Assembly: GCF_019802255.1 (NCBI RefSeq)
Contig: NZ_JAHYSS010000001.1
Span: 643,333 to 707,332, forward strand
Reading direction: 5' to 3'
Source: Pedobacter polysacchareus
GTDB taxonomy: Bacteria; Bacteroidota; Bacteroidia; Sphingobacteriales; Sphingobacteriaceae
Length of the DNA: 64,000 nucleotides
Part shown: positions 55,089 through 63,473 of the stretch, piece by piece
Layout: each line of letters starts with the position of its first letter
How positions within the stretch are numbered: position 1 is the first letter of the stretch
Translations under genes and position numbers: made by a program
The notes under the pieces: generated by a model
The model's input: the letters and a program-made list of their open reading frames with translations, nothing else
What the model was told of the DNA's origin: nothing
Databases searched by the model: none

Positions 55089-55160
55089 GGCCCGTTCGTC
55101 TAGGGGTGAGGACGCCAGATTTTCATTCTGGTAACAGGGGTTCGATTCCCCTACGGGCTA
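55089..55160 (+). tRNA. tRNA-Glu (anticodon TTC), copy 1
   Basis: A 72-nt cloverleaf: acceptor GGCCCGT/ACGGGCT, anticodon loop TTTTCAT in the stem CCAGA/TCTGG, T arm AGGGG/CCCCT. CCA is not encoded. The D loop and variable loop differ from the two other copies. Confidence 0.95.
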
Positions 55161-55230
55161 CGATCCTCCTTACGTGTAAGGAGGATATTAATAAACTTGA
55201 CTACAGAGGTAGGATAGTAATAACATAGAG

Positions 55231-55306
<76 letters not shown>

Positions 55307-55345
55307 AAACAGGTTCGTCAACGCAAGTTGAAGGCAACCTTAAAT

Positions 55346-55417
55346 GGCCCGTTCGTCTACCGGTTAGGACGCCAGATTTTCATTCTGGAAATAGGGGTTC
55401 GATTCCCCTACGGGCTA
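55346..55417 (+). tRNA. tRNA-Glu (anticodon TTC), copy 2
   Basis: A 72-nt cloverleaf, identical to copy 3; the D loop (ACCGGTTA) and variable loop (AAAT) differ from copy 1. Confidence 0.95.
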
Positions 55418-55487
55418 CAATCTTCCTTTACGATGTAAAGAAAGATCATTAACTTGACTACAGTGGTAGGAGAGTATTAACATAGAG

Positions 55488-55563
<76 letters not shown>

Positions 55564-55602
55564 AAACAGGTTCGTCAACGTAAGTTGAAGGCAACCTTAA
55601 AT

Positions 55603-55674
55603 GGCCCGTTCGTCTACCGGTTAGGACGCCAGATTTTCATTCTGGAAATAGGGGTTCGATTCCCCTACGGGCTA
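55603..55674 (+). tRNA. tRNA-Glu (anticodon TTC), copy 3
   Basis: A 72-nt cloverleaf identical to copy 2. The array terminator follows 2 nt later. Confidence 0.95.
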
Positions 55675-55676
55675 CG

Positions 55677-55707
55677 AAGCCGCTTTACGAAAGTAGAGCG
55701 GCTTTTT
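55677..55707 (+). terminator. Intrinsic terminator of the tRNA array
   Basis: AAGCCGCTTTAC (55677-55688) pairs with GTAGAGCGGCTT (55693-55704) with one G-T wobble, capped by a GAAA tetraloop, with a T run at 55703-55707. Confidence 0.9.
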
Positions 55708-55861
55708 GCTTTAATTGGCTTTCCCCCATTACCTGCCTCCAATTTCTACAAACTTTCATTACTATACTATCTCAATTCCATCGCAGCCGAAAATGATGAT
55801 GTTGGTACAGCTAATATTGAATACCTTGCAGCAGCATATTATTTGACTCAATTAAGTATTC

Positions 55862-56026
55862 ATGGAAAAAAGAACCGTATTACAGATCTCTGCAGTTTTA
55901 TTAATCATTTTAGGAATCGCTATTATTTTTGTTGGTTTATCAGGACCTAAGCTCATGCTGCCACCAGTGATTACTGGTTTGGGATTTTTTGTGGTCAGTT
56001 GGGCGCTGTTTGCATTAAAAAAATAG
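55862..56026 (+). CDS. Small two-helix membrane protein
   Basis: A 54-residue frame from ATG 55862 to TAG 56024-56026. After a short basic start (MEKRTVLQ) come two hydrophobic helices, about residues 9-26 and 36-51, separated by GLSGPKLMLPP, and the end is ALFALKK. The pattern is that of small Bacteroidota inner-membrane proteins of unknown function. No promoter is clear; the tRNA terminator lies 155 bp upstream. Confidence 0.6.
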   Translation: MEKRTVLQISAVLLIILGIAIIFVGLSGPKLMLPPVITGLGFFVVSWALFALKK

Positions 56027-56158
56027 AACAATTTTTTCGTTTTTCTGTTTGTTTCGTTAATGGTGCTGCTAATTTATAAATGGAGTGGTTTCATTAAAAA
56101 GAAATATTCATTATATTGAGTTAATCATTAAGCTTTTATTTATAGAAATCATTATATC

Positions 56159-56626
56159 ATGAAAAAATCAATTCTTTATCTGGCCTGCATGGCAGTACCA
56201 TTGGTATATAGCTGTAGCGGTAACAATTCTGAAAAAAAAGCCGCTGTAAAAGTCGACACTACGGTGAGCAGCGAATGTTATGTAGCTATAGATGCTTTAG
56301 ATACGGCCAATCTTCACCTGAATACAAGTAGTGAAGGGAAAGTTACCGGGCACCTGCTCATCAATTACAAGGATAAGGGAGATAATATTGGTGAAGTAGT
56401 TGGGAAATTTAGTGGGGATACCTTGTTTGTGGATTATACCTTTAAAATTGGGACTGCAAATCCATCAATTTACAAAAATCCATTGGCATTTTTAAAGAAA
56501 GATGGCAAGTTGATTTTAGGCGTTGGTCAGATTGAAACTTCTGTAGGGCGGTCTTATTTTGTAAAAGGTAAACCGATCTCTTTTGATAAAGGCAGATTTA
56601 CATTTGCTCCTGAAGCTTGTAAGTAA
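56159..56626 (+). CDS. Putative lipoprotein
   Basis: A 155-residue protein with a lipoprotein signal (MKKSILYLACMAVPLVYSC, lipobox Cys19) followed by a polar Ser/Asn/Lys linker. The mature part alternates short beta strands (SECYVAIDALDTANLHLN, GKVTGHLLINYKDKGD, GDTLFVDYTF) and ends in FAPEACK. I do not recognise the family with confidence. It is a single-gene unit with a good terminator after it. Confidence 0.75.
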   Translation: MKKSILYLACMAVPLVYSCSGNNSEKKAAVKVDTTVSSECYVAIDALDTANLHLNTSSEGKVTGHLLINYKDKGDNIGEVVGKFSGDTLFVDYTFKIGTANPSIYKNPLAFLKKDGKLILGVGQIETSVGRSYFVKGKPISFDKGRFTFAPEACK

Positions 56627-56643
56627 TCATCTACCTTATATAA

Positions 56644-56677
56644 AAAGCTGCGGAAATTTTTTTCCGCAGCTTTCTTG
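56644..56677 (+). terminator. Intrinsic terminator of the lipoprotein gene
   Basis: AAAGCTGCGGAAA (56644-56656) pairs perfectly with TTTCCGCAGCTTT (56661-56673), with a 4-nt loop, followed by TTTCTT. Confidence 0.85.
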
Positions 56678-56883
56678 TGAAATGAATTTTAACAGGGCTG
56701 TAAAACTGAATAATTTGAATAAGCAGCTTAATAAATGATTGTTCAGTACTAAAAGTTGCTTTTTGAGTTATTTTAGGTAACTATCTATAGGTGAGTGTTT
56801 TGTTTTTCGTGTTTCCAGGTTAAAGGCTGTTTATTTATTGTAGGAAGGATCATTACCTTAGGGTAAACTTAAAAATTCCTATT

Positions 56884-57102
56884 ATGAAAAATTCAGAATT
56901 AAAAAATCTTGGTCTTCAGGAAATGGAACTCAAAGAAATGACATCAATTGAAGGCGGTGCCTTAATTGGCGGTGATCCAACTGCTTTTTTAGGAGGCCTT
57001 CTAGGAGCTGTTTTAGGTACGGTAACTGCTGTGGCAGGTGATGCCGGCACTTTTGTAAACAAAACATTGGCTAATGTTTTGAAATTAATCATGATGCAAT
57101 AA
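56884..57102 (+). CDS. Double-glycine leader peptide (bacteriocin-like)
   Basis: A 72-residue peptide precursor. Residues 1-25 match the double-glycine leader pattern: hydrophobic Met at -12, Glu at -8, Met at -7, Ile at -4 and Gly-Gly at -2/-1 (LKEMTSIEGG). Such leaders are cleaved and exported by peptidase-containing ABC transporters (C39). The 47-residue core (from ALIGGDPTAFLGG) is small-residue-rich and hydrophobic with overlapping GxxxG motifs (GGLLG, GAVLG), has no Cys, Trp or Tyr, and ends LKLIMMQ. This resembles pore-forming class II bacteriocins or signalling peptides. No transporter, immunity or modification gene is nearby. The function is unproven. Confidence 0.75.
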   Translation: MKNSELKNLGLQEMELKEMTSIEGGALIGGDPTAFLGGLLGAVLGTVTAVAGDAGTFVNKTLANVLKLIMMQ

Positions 57103-57112
57103 TAGCTTCGTT

Positions 57113-57144
57113 AAGCGCTGTGCTGAATTTCAATGCAGCGCTTT
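57113..57144 (+). terminator. Hairpin after the double-glycine peptide gene
   Basis: AAGCGCTG (57113-57120) pairs with CAGCGCTT (57136-57143) across a 15-nt loop. The T tail is short, so it is a moderate terminator. Confidence 0.5.
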
Positions 57145-57345
57145 ATACGCGCTCCATTCCTCTTTTAAAAATCTGGTCATTCACCCGATTGATCCTCATT
57201 CGCTCTTCTTCTTTTAAAAAGCGCTCCGGAATTATTCATTTTTTTTCTCTAAATCTTCAGCGATTTTGGTAAGAATAGGACTTAAAAGCCTCATAATAGG
57301 CGATTAGGAAGGTTATTCGGATAGGATAAAACTAATTTCAAATAA

Positions 57346-57366
57346 ATTCTATTAAATTAGTAGACT
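57346..57366. promoter_or_regulatory. 21-bp palindromic operator upstream of the YeiH promoter (putative Rrf2 site)
   Basis: The reverse complement reads AGTCTACTA, then ATTTA, then ATAGAAT. It matches the element at 63942-63962 at 17 of 21 positions and, like it, ends 4-5 nt before a TAnnTTTG box. The half-sites TCTAyTA and ATAGA make it an imperfect palindrome. The Rrf2 regulator encoded at 63486 is the suggested ligand. Confidence 0.65.
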
Positions 57367-57370
57367 TTAT

Positions 57371-57378
57371 TATCTTTG
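57371..57378 (+). promoter_or_regulatory. -7 element of the yeiH leader transcript
   Basis: TATCTTTG is an exact TAnnTTTG match. No TTG occurs at the -33 distance; that region is taken up by the operator. Confidence 0.65.
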
Positions 57379-57383
57379 AACTC

Positions 57384-57589
57384 AATAAGCATTAAGAATT
57401 TGATTCTCAGTTCGTCCGGACTGTTGCTTAAAAATTAGATGTTTGGTTAGATCTAAGTTTTGTTTGGTTAAAAGCCAGGTTGGATGACCTGGCTTTTTCA
57501 TTGTCCGGCCCCTGGCTTTCAGCTCAAAAGGATGAATCATAAAAAAATTAATTCTTAATTTACGACACACACATAAATGAACCTAATCA
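57384..57589 (+). promoter_or_regulatory. yeiH leader with terminator and competing pairing (possible attenuator)
   Basis: The 5' leader of about 200 nt contains a perfect intrinsic terminator: AAAAGCCAGGT (57470-57480) with ACCTGGCTTTT (57487-57497). A second copy of CCTGGCTTT lies at 57511-57519, so AAAGCCAGG (57471-57479) can pair with either copy but not both. I recognise no known riboswitch and no leader peptide with informative codons. Without antitermination the product would be a small RNA of about 115 nt. Confidence 0.5.
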
Positions 57590-58876
57590 ATGAACAAAAT
57601 TTCAACCAACACCAACAAACTCTTAATCCATGAAGACTGGGCAGTAGTGATACTCGGCTCCCTTGTTATCTTAAGTAGTCTTTTCTTTTTCTTATTGCCC
57701 ATCCCGGTTTTCAAATGGGATACCCTGGCCAGTTTAAGCGAGAAGATTTTCCAAATGGAGAATTTAACCGCTATTTTTATCCAGTTTGCATTTATTACAG
57801 TGATTGGGGCGATAGGTGCCTTCCTTATGGGTAAATCCGTAAAAAGCTTTTTAATGGGCTTTCCGGTAGTGTATGTGCTCACCATTATTGCCTTGCTGAT
57901 TGCCGGGAGTTCCAGTATGCGCGCGCTGAACCTGGAAGCTGTAATTTTTAGTTTAATGATTGGTTTGGCCATCAGCAATTTTTTTAAACTGCCGCAGTGG
58001 TTCAAATCAGCCCTGTCTACCGAGCTTTTTGTAAAAATTGGATTGGTCTTATTGGGGACTACCGTGATCTTTGCAGATATTTTAAAGGCAGGATCTTTAG
58101 GCTTAATTCAGGCTTTGGTAGTCGTTATCTCCGTATGGTATTTCGCTTTCTGGCTTTGTAAGAAGTTAAAAGTCGATGATGAACTGACCATGATGATTTC
58201 CAGTGCAGTATCTATATGCGGAGTTTCTGCGGCAATAGCCACCTCTGGCGCAATCAAAGGAGATTCCAAAAAACTCTCGTATGTGATTTCTATGGTACTG
58301 ATCACTGCCATTCCAATGATGATTTTTATGCCTTACATCGCACATTATTTCTCTTTTCCACAAGCGGTAACAGGTGCCTGGCTGGGTGGAAGTATCGATA
58401 CTTCCGGAGCAGTAGTCGCTTCCGGAACTTTAGTAGGGGAAGAGGCTTTGAAAATCAGCACAATTGTGAAATTCTCCCAAAATGTATTGCTTGGGATTGC
58501 CGCTTTTGCCATCAGTATTTACTGGTCTTATACCAACCATAAAGATGAAAATGGAGTAAGGGTAAGGCCAACGGTAGGGGTGATCTGGGAACGCTTTCCT
58601 AAATTTGTATTGGGCTTCATTGGCGCCTCTTTATTGTTCTCTTTTTTCTTGCCCCAAGAGACGATTTCCAATGTGAAAGACAGCTTGAAAAATTTACAGG
58701 GCGCCTGGTTTGCATTGGCATTTACCAGTATCGGTTTAGAGACTAACTTCAAGGATTTATTCGGTAATCAAAGCAAGAAACCTTTGTATGCTTTCTTGCT
58801 GGCACAACTGTTTAACGTGATCATTACATTAATTATCGCATATTATTTGTTTGGCAACATGGAGGTCTTTGCTTAA
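57590..58876 (+). CDS. YeiH-family putative sulfate/sulfite exporter
   Basis: A 428-residue integral membrane protein with about 10-11 helices. Family segments include MRALNLEAVIFSLMIGLAISN, FVKIGLVLLGTTVIF, SICGVSAAIATSGAI, GAWLGGSIDTSGAVVASG and SIGLETNF. YeiH (UPF0324) proteins are annotated as sulfate exporters by association with sulfur genes; transport has rarely been shown directly. The promoter carries the putative Rrf2 operator, which supports a sulfur-related role. Confidence 0.85.
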   Translation: MNKISTNTNKLLIHEDWAVVILGSLVILSSLFFFLLPIPVFKWDTLASLSEKIFQMENLTAIFIQFAFITVIGAIGAFLMGKSVKSFLMGFPVVYVLTIIALLIAGSSSMRALNLEAVIFSLMIGLAISNFFKLPQWFKSALSTELFVKIGLVLLGTTVIFADILKAGSLGLIQALVVVISVWYFAFWLCKKLKVDDELTMMISSAVSICGVSAAIATSGAIKGDSKKLSYVISMVLITAIPMMIFMPYIAHYFSFPQAVTGAWLGGSIDTSGAVVASGTLVGEEALKISTIVKFSQNVLLGIAAFAISIYWSYTNHKDENGVRVRPTVGVIWERFPKFVLGFIGASLLFSFFLPQETISNVKDSLKNLQGAWFALAFTSIGLETNFKDLFGNQSKKPLYAFLLAQLFNVIITLIIAYYLFGNMEVFA

Positions 58877-58897
58877 CTTTTCTGAAATTACAGATCA

Positions 58898-58913
58898 TGG
58901 CAGGTTCCTTGCT
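58898..58913 (+). promoter_or_regulatory. Sigma-54-type promoter upstream of the hybrid kinase
   Basis: TGGCAG, five bases, TTGCT matches the sigma-54 consensus TGGCAC-N5-TTGCW with one mismatch and correct GG-GC spacing. Transcription would begin near 58924-58926, about 25 nt before the ATG. A TACATTTG box (58924-58931) could be a second, housekeeping -7 element. Confidence 0.6.
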
Positions 58914-58949
58914 GTTCTATCTGTACATTTGAAATTGTGTTTGTAAAAG

Positions 58950-61514
58950 ATGAGTGATACCCCAAAGAAAAGTCTGTTTAAAGCGATTAAAGGAAAGGTA
59001 ATTATTGCCCTGCTGCTCGCCTGTTTTGCCTTAATTATGGCTTGGGCAGTGAGTAAAGTCGCTTTTAATGAAATGCTGAATACCGTAGAAAATATCTCTA
59101 CGCCTAGTGAACGACTGAGGATGGTAAACCTCATCTCTTTAAAGATCAGCCGACTGGATCAATTGCAGAAAACGCAAGCCTCAAATGATCCGAAAAACTA
59201 TAGTAAACTTTTAAAGGAATCCGGGGAGTTACGTGCTTCCCTGGATTCTTTATCCAGCTTATATACTAAAGATTCTGTTCAATTGCAGCGGATCAGCAGT
59301 ATTCAAAAACTGCTGAAAGAACGTGATAACCAGTTTCTGAATTATCTAAAGGTGAGAGAGCGGCTGGTGAACAACAAATCCTTCTCCACCCAAGTACAGA
59401 ATTTAAGTGAATTGGTCAATAAAAGTGGGAACGACAGTACTGTTTTGGCTTCTCAATTGCAAACCTCTACCACCACCATTTACTCCTCAGAAGATAAAAA
59501 CAGAGGTTTCTTTGGCCGTCTTTTTGGAAAGAAGAAAGAAAGCGAAGACAATAAGTCTTATAAGATCATCAATGAAAAGAATCTGAAAGTAGATACCATT
59601 TCTCTTTCAAATGAAGAAAAGACTTCTAAAAGTCTGGAAGAAACACTTCGCAACATTGAAAAAGAACAAAAAAGAAATAGTGCACGTTTTTTAAATAAAG
59701 AAGCGGAACTGGCCAACGCCAATAACCTTTTGATCAATCAGATGCTCGACATTCTCCGTAAGGTAGAAAGCGAAGTGGTGACGCAGATTGAACTCAATGG
59801 GATTCAGGCAAAGCATGTGGTGAATACCGGGATCAATACCATTAGTGTCATTATGCTGGTTTTTTTCCTGCTCATGCTCCTGATGCTTTATTTTATTCTA
59901 ACCGACATTACCAGAAGTAACCGTTATAAAAATGAGCTGGAACAGGCCAGAGATCTGGCCGAATATCATGGGATGGCTAAGCAGCGTTTCCTGTCCAATA
60001 TGAGCCATGAAATCAGGACACCACTCCAATCTATTATTGGTTATGCGGAACTCATTCGCCAGCAGGAAAAACCAAATATCCGGGATATTGATGCCATTTA
60101 TCATTCTTCAGAACACTTACTACAGATTGTAAATGAGGTGCTGGACTATAACCGGATCATTTCCGGCAAATTTACTTTCATAGAAAAGCCTTTTGATATT
60201 GCTAAATTATTGGAAGAAGTGATTTTCGTGATGCGACCACAAGCCGAGCGTAAATCCCTGGATCTGCTGACAGAGATCTCCCTGCATGAAACAAAATACA
60301 TCAATGGTGATCCTTTCCGCTTAAAGCAAATCCTATATAATTTATTGGGTAATGCCATCAAATTTACCAACGAAGGAGAAGTGGTTTTATCTGTTTTTTA
60401 TAAACGACAAGGTGAAAATCTGCATTTTACTTTTATGGTAAGAGATACTGGAATCGGCATTTCAGAGGCTTCAAAAGCAGTGATCTTTAATGAATTTGAG
60501 CAGGTCAATGAAAATGATCAGGAAGTGCTGCATCAGGCAGGAACGGGTTTAGGATTAACCATTATCAAATCTCTGATAGAAACGCAGGGCGGAAGAATTT
60601 ATGTGAAAAGTAAAGAGGGAGTAGGCAGCGTATTTACCGTTTACCTTACTTTTAAAATCGCGGAAGAACCGATAGAAGAGAAGTTATCACAATCAAAAGA
60701 TCGGTTGAGCTGGAAACCATTTAAAGTATGGGTGGTAGATGATGATCCACTAATTTTAGAGCTCTGCAGTATTATTTTTGAACGCAACCATATTGATTAT
60801 CGCAGTTTTAATTCTCCGGTACAGCTGCTTCATGAAGCAGAGAAGGCCGCAGGTTTGAAATATATACTATTGGATATGCGGATGCCGGAAATGAATGGCA
60901 TTGAACTTTGTCAGCTGTTGCGGAAAAAGATGGGGAATACGGTTAAGATCTTTGCAATTACCGCTCAGGTACTTCCTGATGAACGCGAGTTTCTTTTAAA
61001 TAATGGGTTTGATGGCCTGGTGATGAAACCTTTCCGTGAAAATGAATTGCTGGCCGTTTTTTCTGAAGAGCTGGAGGAAAAATCATTTTCAAAAGAAGAG
61101 GAACCTGTAATCGCGGAGGAGCGTAAAACAGATCTAAAAGTGACAGATGCAGGTACTGATGCCGAAATTGCTGATGCAGCAATTGAACTGGATCTTGGCC
61201 CCTTGAGAAAAATGACCTTTGATGATGAGGAGCAATTGAAAAAGATTTTGAACAGGTTCACATTGGACTGCGAAAATGACCTGCAGGAATTGGCGGAGGC
61301 AATACAGCAGGAGGATACGGAAACGCTCGGTTTGCTGAGTCATCGATTGGCCGGTCGTATCGCACAGATCGGTTCGAAAAATCTGGCCAGTGACTTCCGG
61401 CAATTAGAACTTGTTTTTCATCAACAAAGCATGCCCGATAGAAAGAGCAAACAAACTGTTGTCGAATTATCCGTAAAATTAAAGCAGCTAATTGACCAGA
61501 TCCGAAAAATGTAA
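58950..61514 (+). CDS. Hybrid sensor histidine kinase with receiver and Hpt domains
   Basis: An 854-residue membrane kinase. Helix 1 (about 13-35) and helix 2 (about 296-322) bracket a coiled-coil-rich periplasmic region. The dimerisation domain has the phosphorylated His353 in SNMSHEIRTPL. The HATPase carries the N box (LYNLLGNAIKFTN) and G boxes (DTGIGI, GTGLGL). A receiver domain follows with Asp642 in LLDMRMPEMNG, and a C-terminal Hpt domain with His798 in LLSHRLAGRIA. This is a complete internal phosphorelay whose Hpt should pass phosphate to a separate regulator. The convergent NtrC-type gene (3 bp between stops) is the obvious candidate. Confidence 0.93.
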   Translation: MSDTPKKSLFKAIKGKVIIALLLACFALIMAWAVSKVAFNEMLNTVENISTPSERLRMVNLISLKISRLDQLQKTQASNDPKNYSKLLKESGELRASLDSLSSLYTKDSVQLQRISSIQKLLKERDNQFLNYLKVRERLVNNKSFSTQVQNLSELVNKSGNDSTVLASQLQTSTTTIYSSEDKNRGFFGRLFGKKKESEDNKSYKIINEKNLKVDTISLSNEEKTSKSLEETLRNIEKEQKRNSARFLNKEAELANANNLLINQMLDILRKVESEVVTQIELNGIQAKHVVNTGINTISVIMLVFFLLMLLMLYFILTDITRSNRYKNELEQARDLAEYHGMAKQRFLSNMSHEIRTPLQSIIGYAELIRQQEKPNIRDIDAIYHSSEHLLQIVNEVLDYNRIISGKFTFIEKPFDIAKLLEEVIFVMRPQAERKSLDLLTEISLHETKYINGDPFRLKQILYNLLGNAIKFTNEGEVVLSVFYKRQGENLHFTFMVRDTGIGISEASKAVIFNEFEQVNENDQEVLHQAGTGLGLTIIKSLIETQGGRIYVKSKEGVGSVFTVYLTFKIAEEPIEEKLSQSKDRLSWKPFKVWVVDDDPLILELCSIIFERNHIDYRSFNSPVQLLHEAEKAAGLKYILLDMRMPEMNGIELCQLLRKKMGNTVKIFAITAQVLPDEREFLLNNGFDGLVMKPFRENELLAVFSEELEEKSFSKEEEPVIAEERKTDLKVTDAGTDAEIADAAIELDLGPLRKMTFDDEEQLKKILNRFTLDCENDLQELAEAIQQEDTETLGLLSHRLAGRIAQIGSKNLASDFRQLELVFHQQSMPDRKSKQTVVELSVKLKQLIDQIRKM

Positions 61515-61517
61515 TGA

Positions 61518-62846
61518 CTATTCTATCTCATAGCGTTCCATTTTACTGTATAAGGTCTTGCGATCAATATTCAGTAATTTGGCAGCTTTTGATTTGTTGT
61601 ATTTTACTTTAACCAGGGTTTCCATGATCAGCATCTTTTCATTGACTTCATTGATGGCTTTAAGATCTGATCCCTGTGGTTTAGGGACCTGATTAATGGA
61701 AATGATCATTTCTTCTGGTAGGGCATCTATCCCTGCAGTTTCAGTTGGTGTCAATAGCACCATTCTTTTGATCACATTTTTCAATTCTCTTAAGTTTCCT
61801 GGCCAATCGTATTGCAGTAGCAGGTCTTTTGCAGCTGGAGAAAGGTGCTGTACATTTCTATTCAACTCTTCATTTGAGAGTTTTATGAAATGATTGATAA
61901 ACAGTTCAATGTCTTTTCCTCTTTCTCTCAATGGTGGAAGCTGAATTTTAAACTCGTTTAAGCGATGGTAAAGATCTTCTCTGAAATCACCATTGCTGAC
62001 ACTGTTCTTCAGGTCATCATTAGTGGCCGTAATGATTCTGACGTCTACTTTTACATTCTTGGTGCTGCCTAAAGGCTGAATGGTTCTTTCCTGTAAAGCG
62101 CGCAGCATTTTCACCTGCACTTCATAGCTTAGGTTTCCTACCTCATCTAAAAACAAGGTGCCTCCATTTGCGGCTTCAAACTGTCCTTTTTTATCGTTTA
62201 GGGCACCGGTAAAAGCGCCTTTGGCATGTCCGAACAATTCACTTGCAGCCAATTCTTTTGACAATGCACCACAATCTATTGCAATGAAGGGTTTGTCTTT
62301 ACGCTTGCTGTGGACGTGTAATGCCCTGGCTGCATATTCTTTTCCTGTTCCGGTTTCCCCTTGAATAATCACCGACATATCTGTTGGTGCAACCAGGTTA
62401 ATGTGTTCGTATAATTTATCAGCAATACTGCTTTTTCCTTTGATGGCATCGGCATGTTCGATCGAATTGCCGGTAACGGGTTTTTCTTTTTTACCTAAAG
62501 CATTGTTGATGATCATCAGCAACTCATCAGGATTTACAGGCTTCGTAATGTAATCGAAGGCCCCTAATTGTATGGATTTTACGGCGGTCCTGACATCATT
62601 AAAACTGGTCATAATGATCACTGGCTGGCTCATACCCATATCGCGGATATGTGAGAGGACATCGAGCCCGGTACCATCCGGAAGACGGTAATCTACCAGA
62701 AATAAGTCGAAATTTTGTTCAGCTGTTAACTTCAGACTTTTCTTCACATCATTGACCGCAACAGGTTCATGCCCGTGCTTGGTCAGGAAGCCTTCCAGAA
62801 TTTGCGAAAAGGTAAGGTCGTCTTCAATAATCAGTATTTTTGCCAT
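61518..62846 (-). CDS. Sigma-54-dependent response regulator (NtrC family)
   Basis: A 442-residue regulator. The receiver domain (1-120) starts MAKILIIEDD and has the phospho-acceptor Asp52 in LFLVDYRLPDG. The AAA+ domain (about 140-375) has Walker A GETGTGKE, the sigma-54-contacting loop GAFTGA, and Walker B GGTLFLDEVG. A Fis-type helix-turn-helix ends the protein (NKSKAAKLLNIDRKTLYSKM). It should activate sigma-54 promoters when phosphorylated. The ATG at 62846 is chosen because the receiver begins there. It converges on the hybrid kinase gene. Confidence 0.95.
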   Translation of the reverse strand: MAKILIIEDDLTFSQILEGFLTKHGHEPVAVNDVKKSLKLTAEQNFDLFLVDYRLPDGTGLDVLSHIRDMGMSQPVIIMTSFNDVRTAVKSIQLGAFDYITKPVNPDELLMIINNALGKKEKPVTGNSIEHADAIKGKSSIADKLYEHINLVAPTDMSVIIQGETGTGKEYAARALHVHSKRKDKPFIAIDCGALSKELAASELFGHAKGAFTGALNDKKGQFEAANGGTLFLDEVGNLSYEVQVKMLRALQERTIQPLGSTKNVKVDVRIITATNDDLKNSVSNGDFREDLYHRLNEFKIQLPPLRERGKDIELFINHFIKLSNEELNRNVQHLSPAAKDLLLQYDWPGNLRELKNVIKRMVLLTPTETAGIDALPEEMIISINQVPKPQGSDLKAINEVNEKMLIMETLVKVKYNKSKAAKLLNIDRKTLYSKMERYEIE

Positions 62847-62870
62847 AAGAATCTCGCTTGTAATTATAGC

Positions 62871-62906
62871 AAAAATACGAAAGCCGGGGGACATCCGGCT
62901 TTCGTA
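62871..62906 (-). terminator. Intrinsic terminator of the small secreted protein gene
   Basis: TACGAAAGCCGG (62876-62887) pairs perfectly with CCGGCTTTCGTA (62895-62906); on the minus strand TTTTT follows (62875-62871). It separates this gene from the regulator gene downstream. Confidence 0.88.
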
Positions 62907-62935
62907 CACTATATTAATTGTTATTTATTGATGGT

Positions 62936-63247
62936 TTACTCAATAACAGCACCGTCTTTAGTTATTTTTAACGATGCGGCTTCGTCTCCTTTTTTAACAT
63001 CTACCTGAAAGAATTCAGTTTTATCGGCATTCACAATTAAGAATGCTGCTGTTGGAGTCCAGTCTTTATATTTGTCGGAAGCCAATGTAGTTTTTACTGC
63101 ATCTGGAAGATCTTTCAATTCAACTGGAGTTTTTGTAGTGCTATCTTGTTTTACACTGATGATAACTGGGTTTTTAACGTCAGTTGCTTTTACTTGTGTT
63201 AATCCTGCGAATGCTAAAAATGCTGCTGATAAGATGATCTTTTTCAT
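62936..63247 (-). CDS. Small secreted protein of unknown function
   Basis: A 103-residue protein with a clear signal peptide (MKKIILSAAFLAFAGLTQVKA). The mature part, about 80 residues, has DLPDAVKTTLASDKYKDW then KTEFFQVDVKKGDEAASLKI and KDGAVIE, the helix-then-strands layout of the PepSY-like proteins common in Bacteroidota. I assign it no function. ATG 63247 is chosen because the signal peptide begins there. It is a single-gene unit ended by a strong terminator. Confidence 0.75.
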   Translation of the reverse strand: MKKIILSAAFLAFAGLTQVKATDVKNPVIISVKQDSTTKTPVELKDLPDAVKTTLASDKYKDWTPTAAFLIVNADKTEFFQVDVKKGDEAASLKITKDGAVIE

Positions 63248-63473
63248 AACTCTATATTTAAATTTAAATTCTTTTTGTTTCAATTACGATTAGATAAGTT
63301 ACATAATGGTGCCAGAATCAATGAATCTCCAGTAAAAGGCTTGTAATCAGTGTTTAACTGGTTTGTGCCAAAATTTGAACTGTTGCATTATTCCACACTT
63401 TGTGGCCGAAAGAAACATGGGGAAGGGCTATTTCGACAAATTATTACCTGATGAGAAAGTAATGGATTTTTCT

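Noticed and set aside
55585..55950. Frame of 121 codons over the last tRNA-Glu
   Set aside because: It is read through a tRNA and its terminator, and overlaps the better-supported 54-residue membrane protein.
57136..57310. Short purine-rich minus-strand frames after the double-glycine peptide, checked as a second bacteriocin peptide or gene remnant
   Set aside because: Frames are 20-30 codons, Lys/Glu/Arg-rich as expected from composition, with no GG leader or family match.
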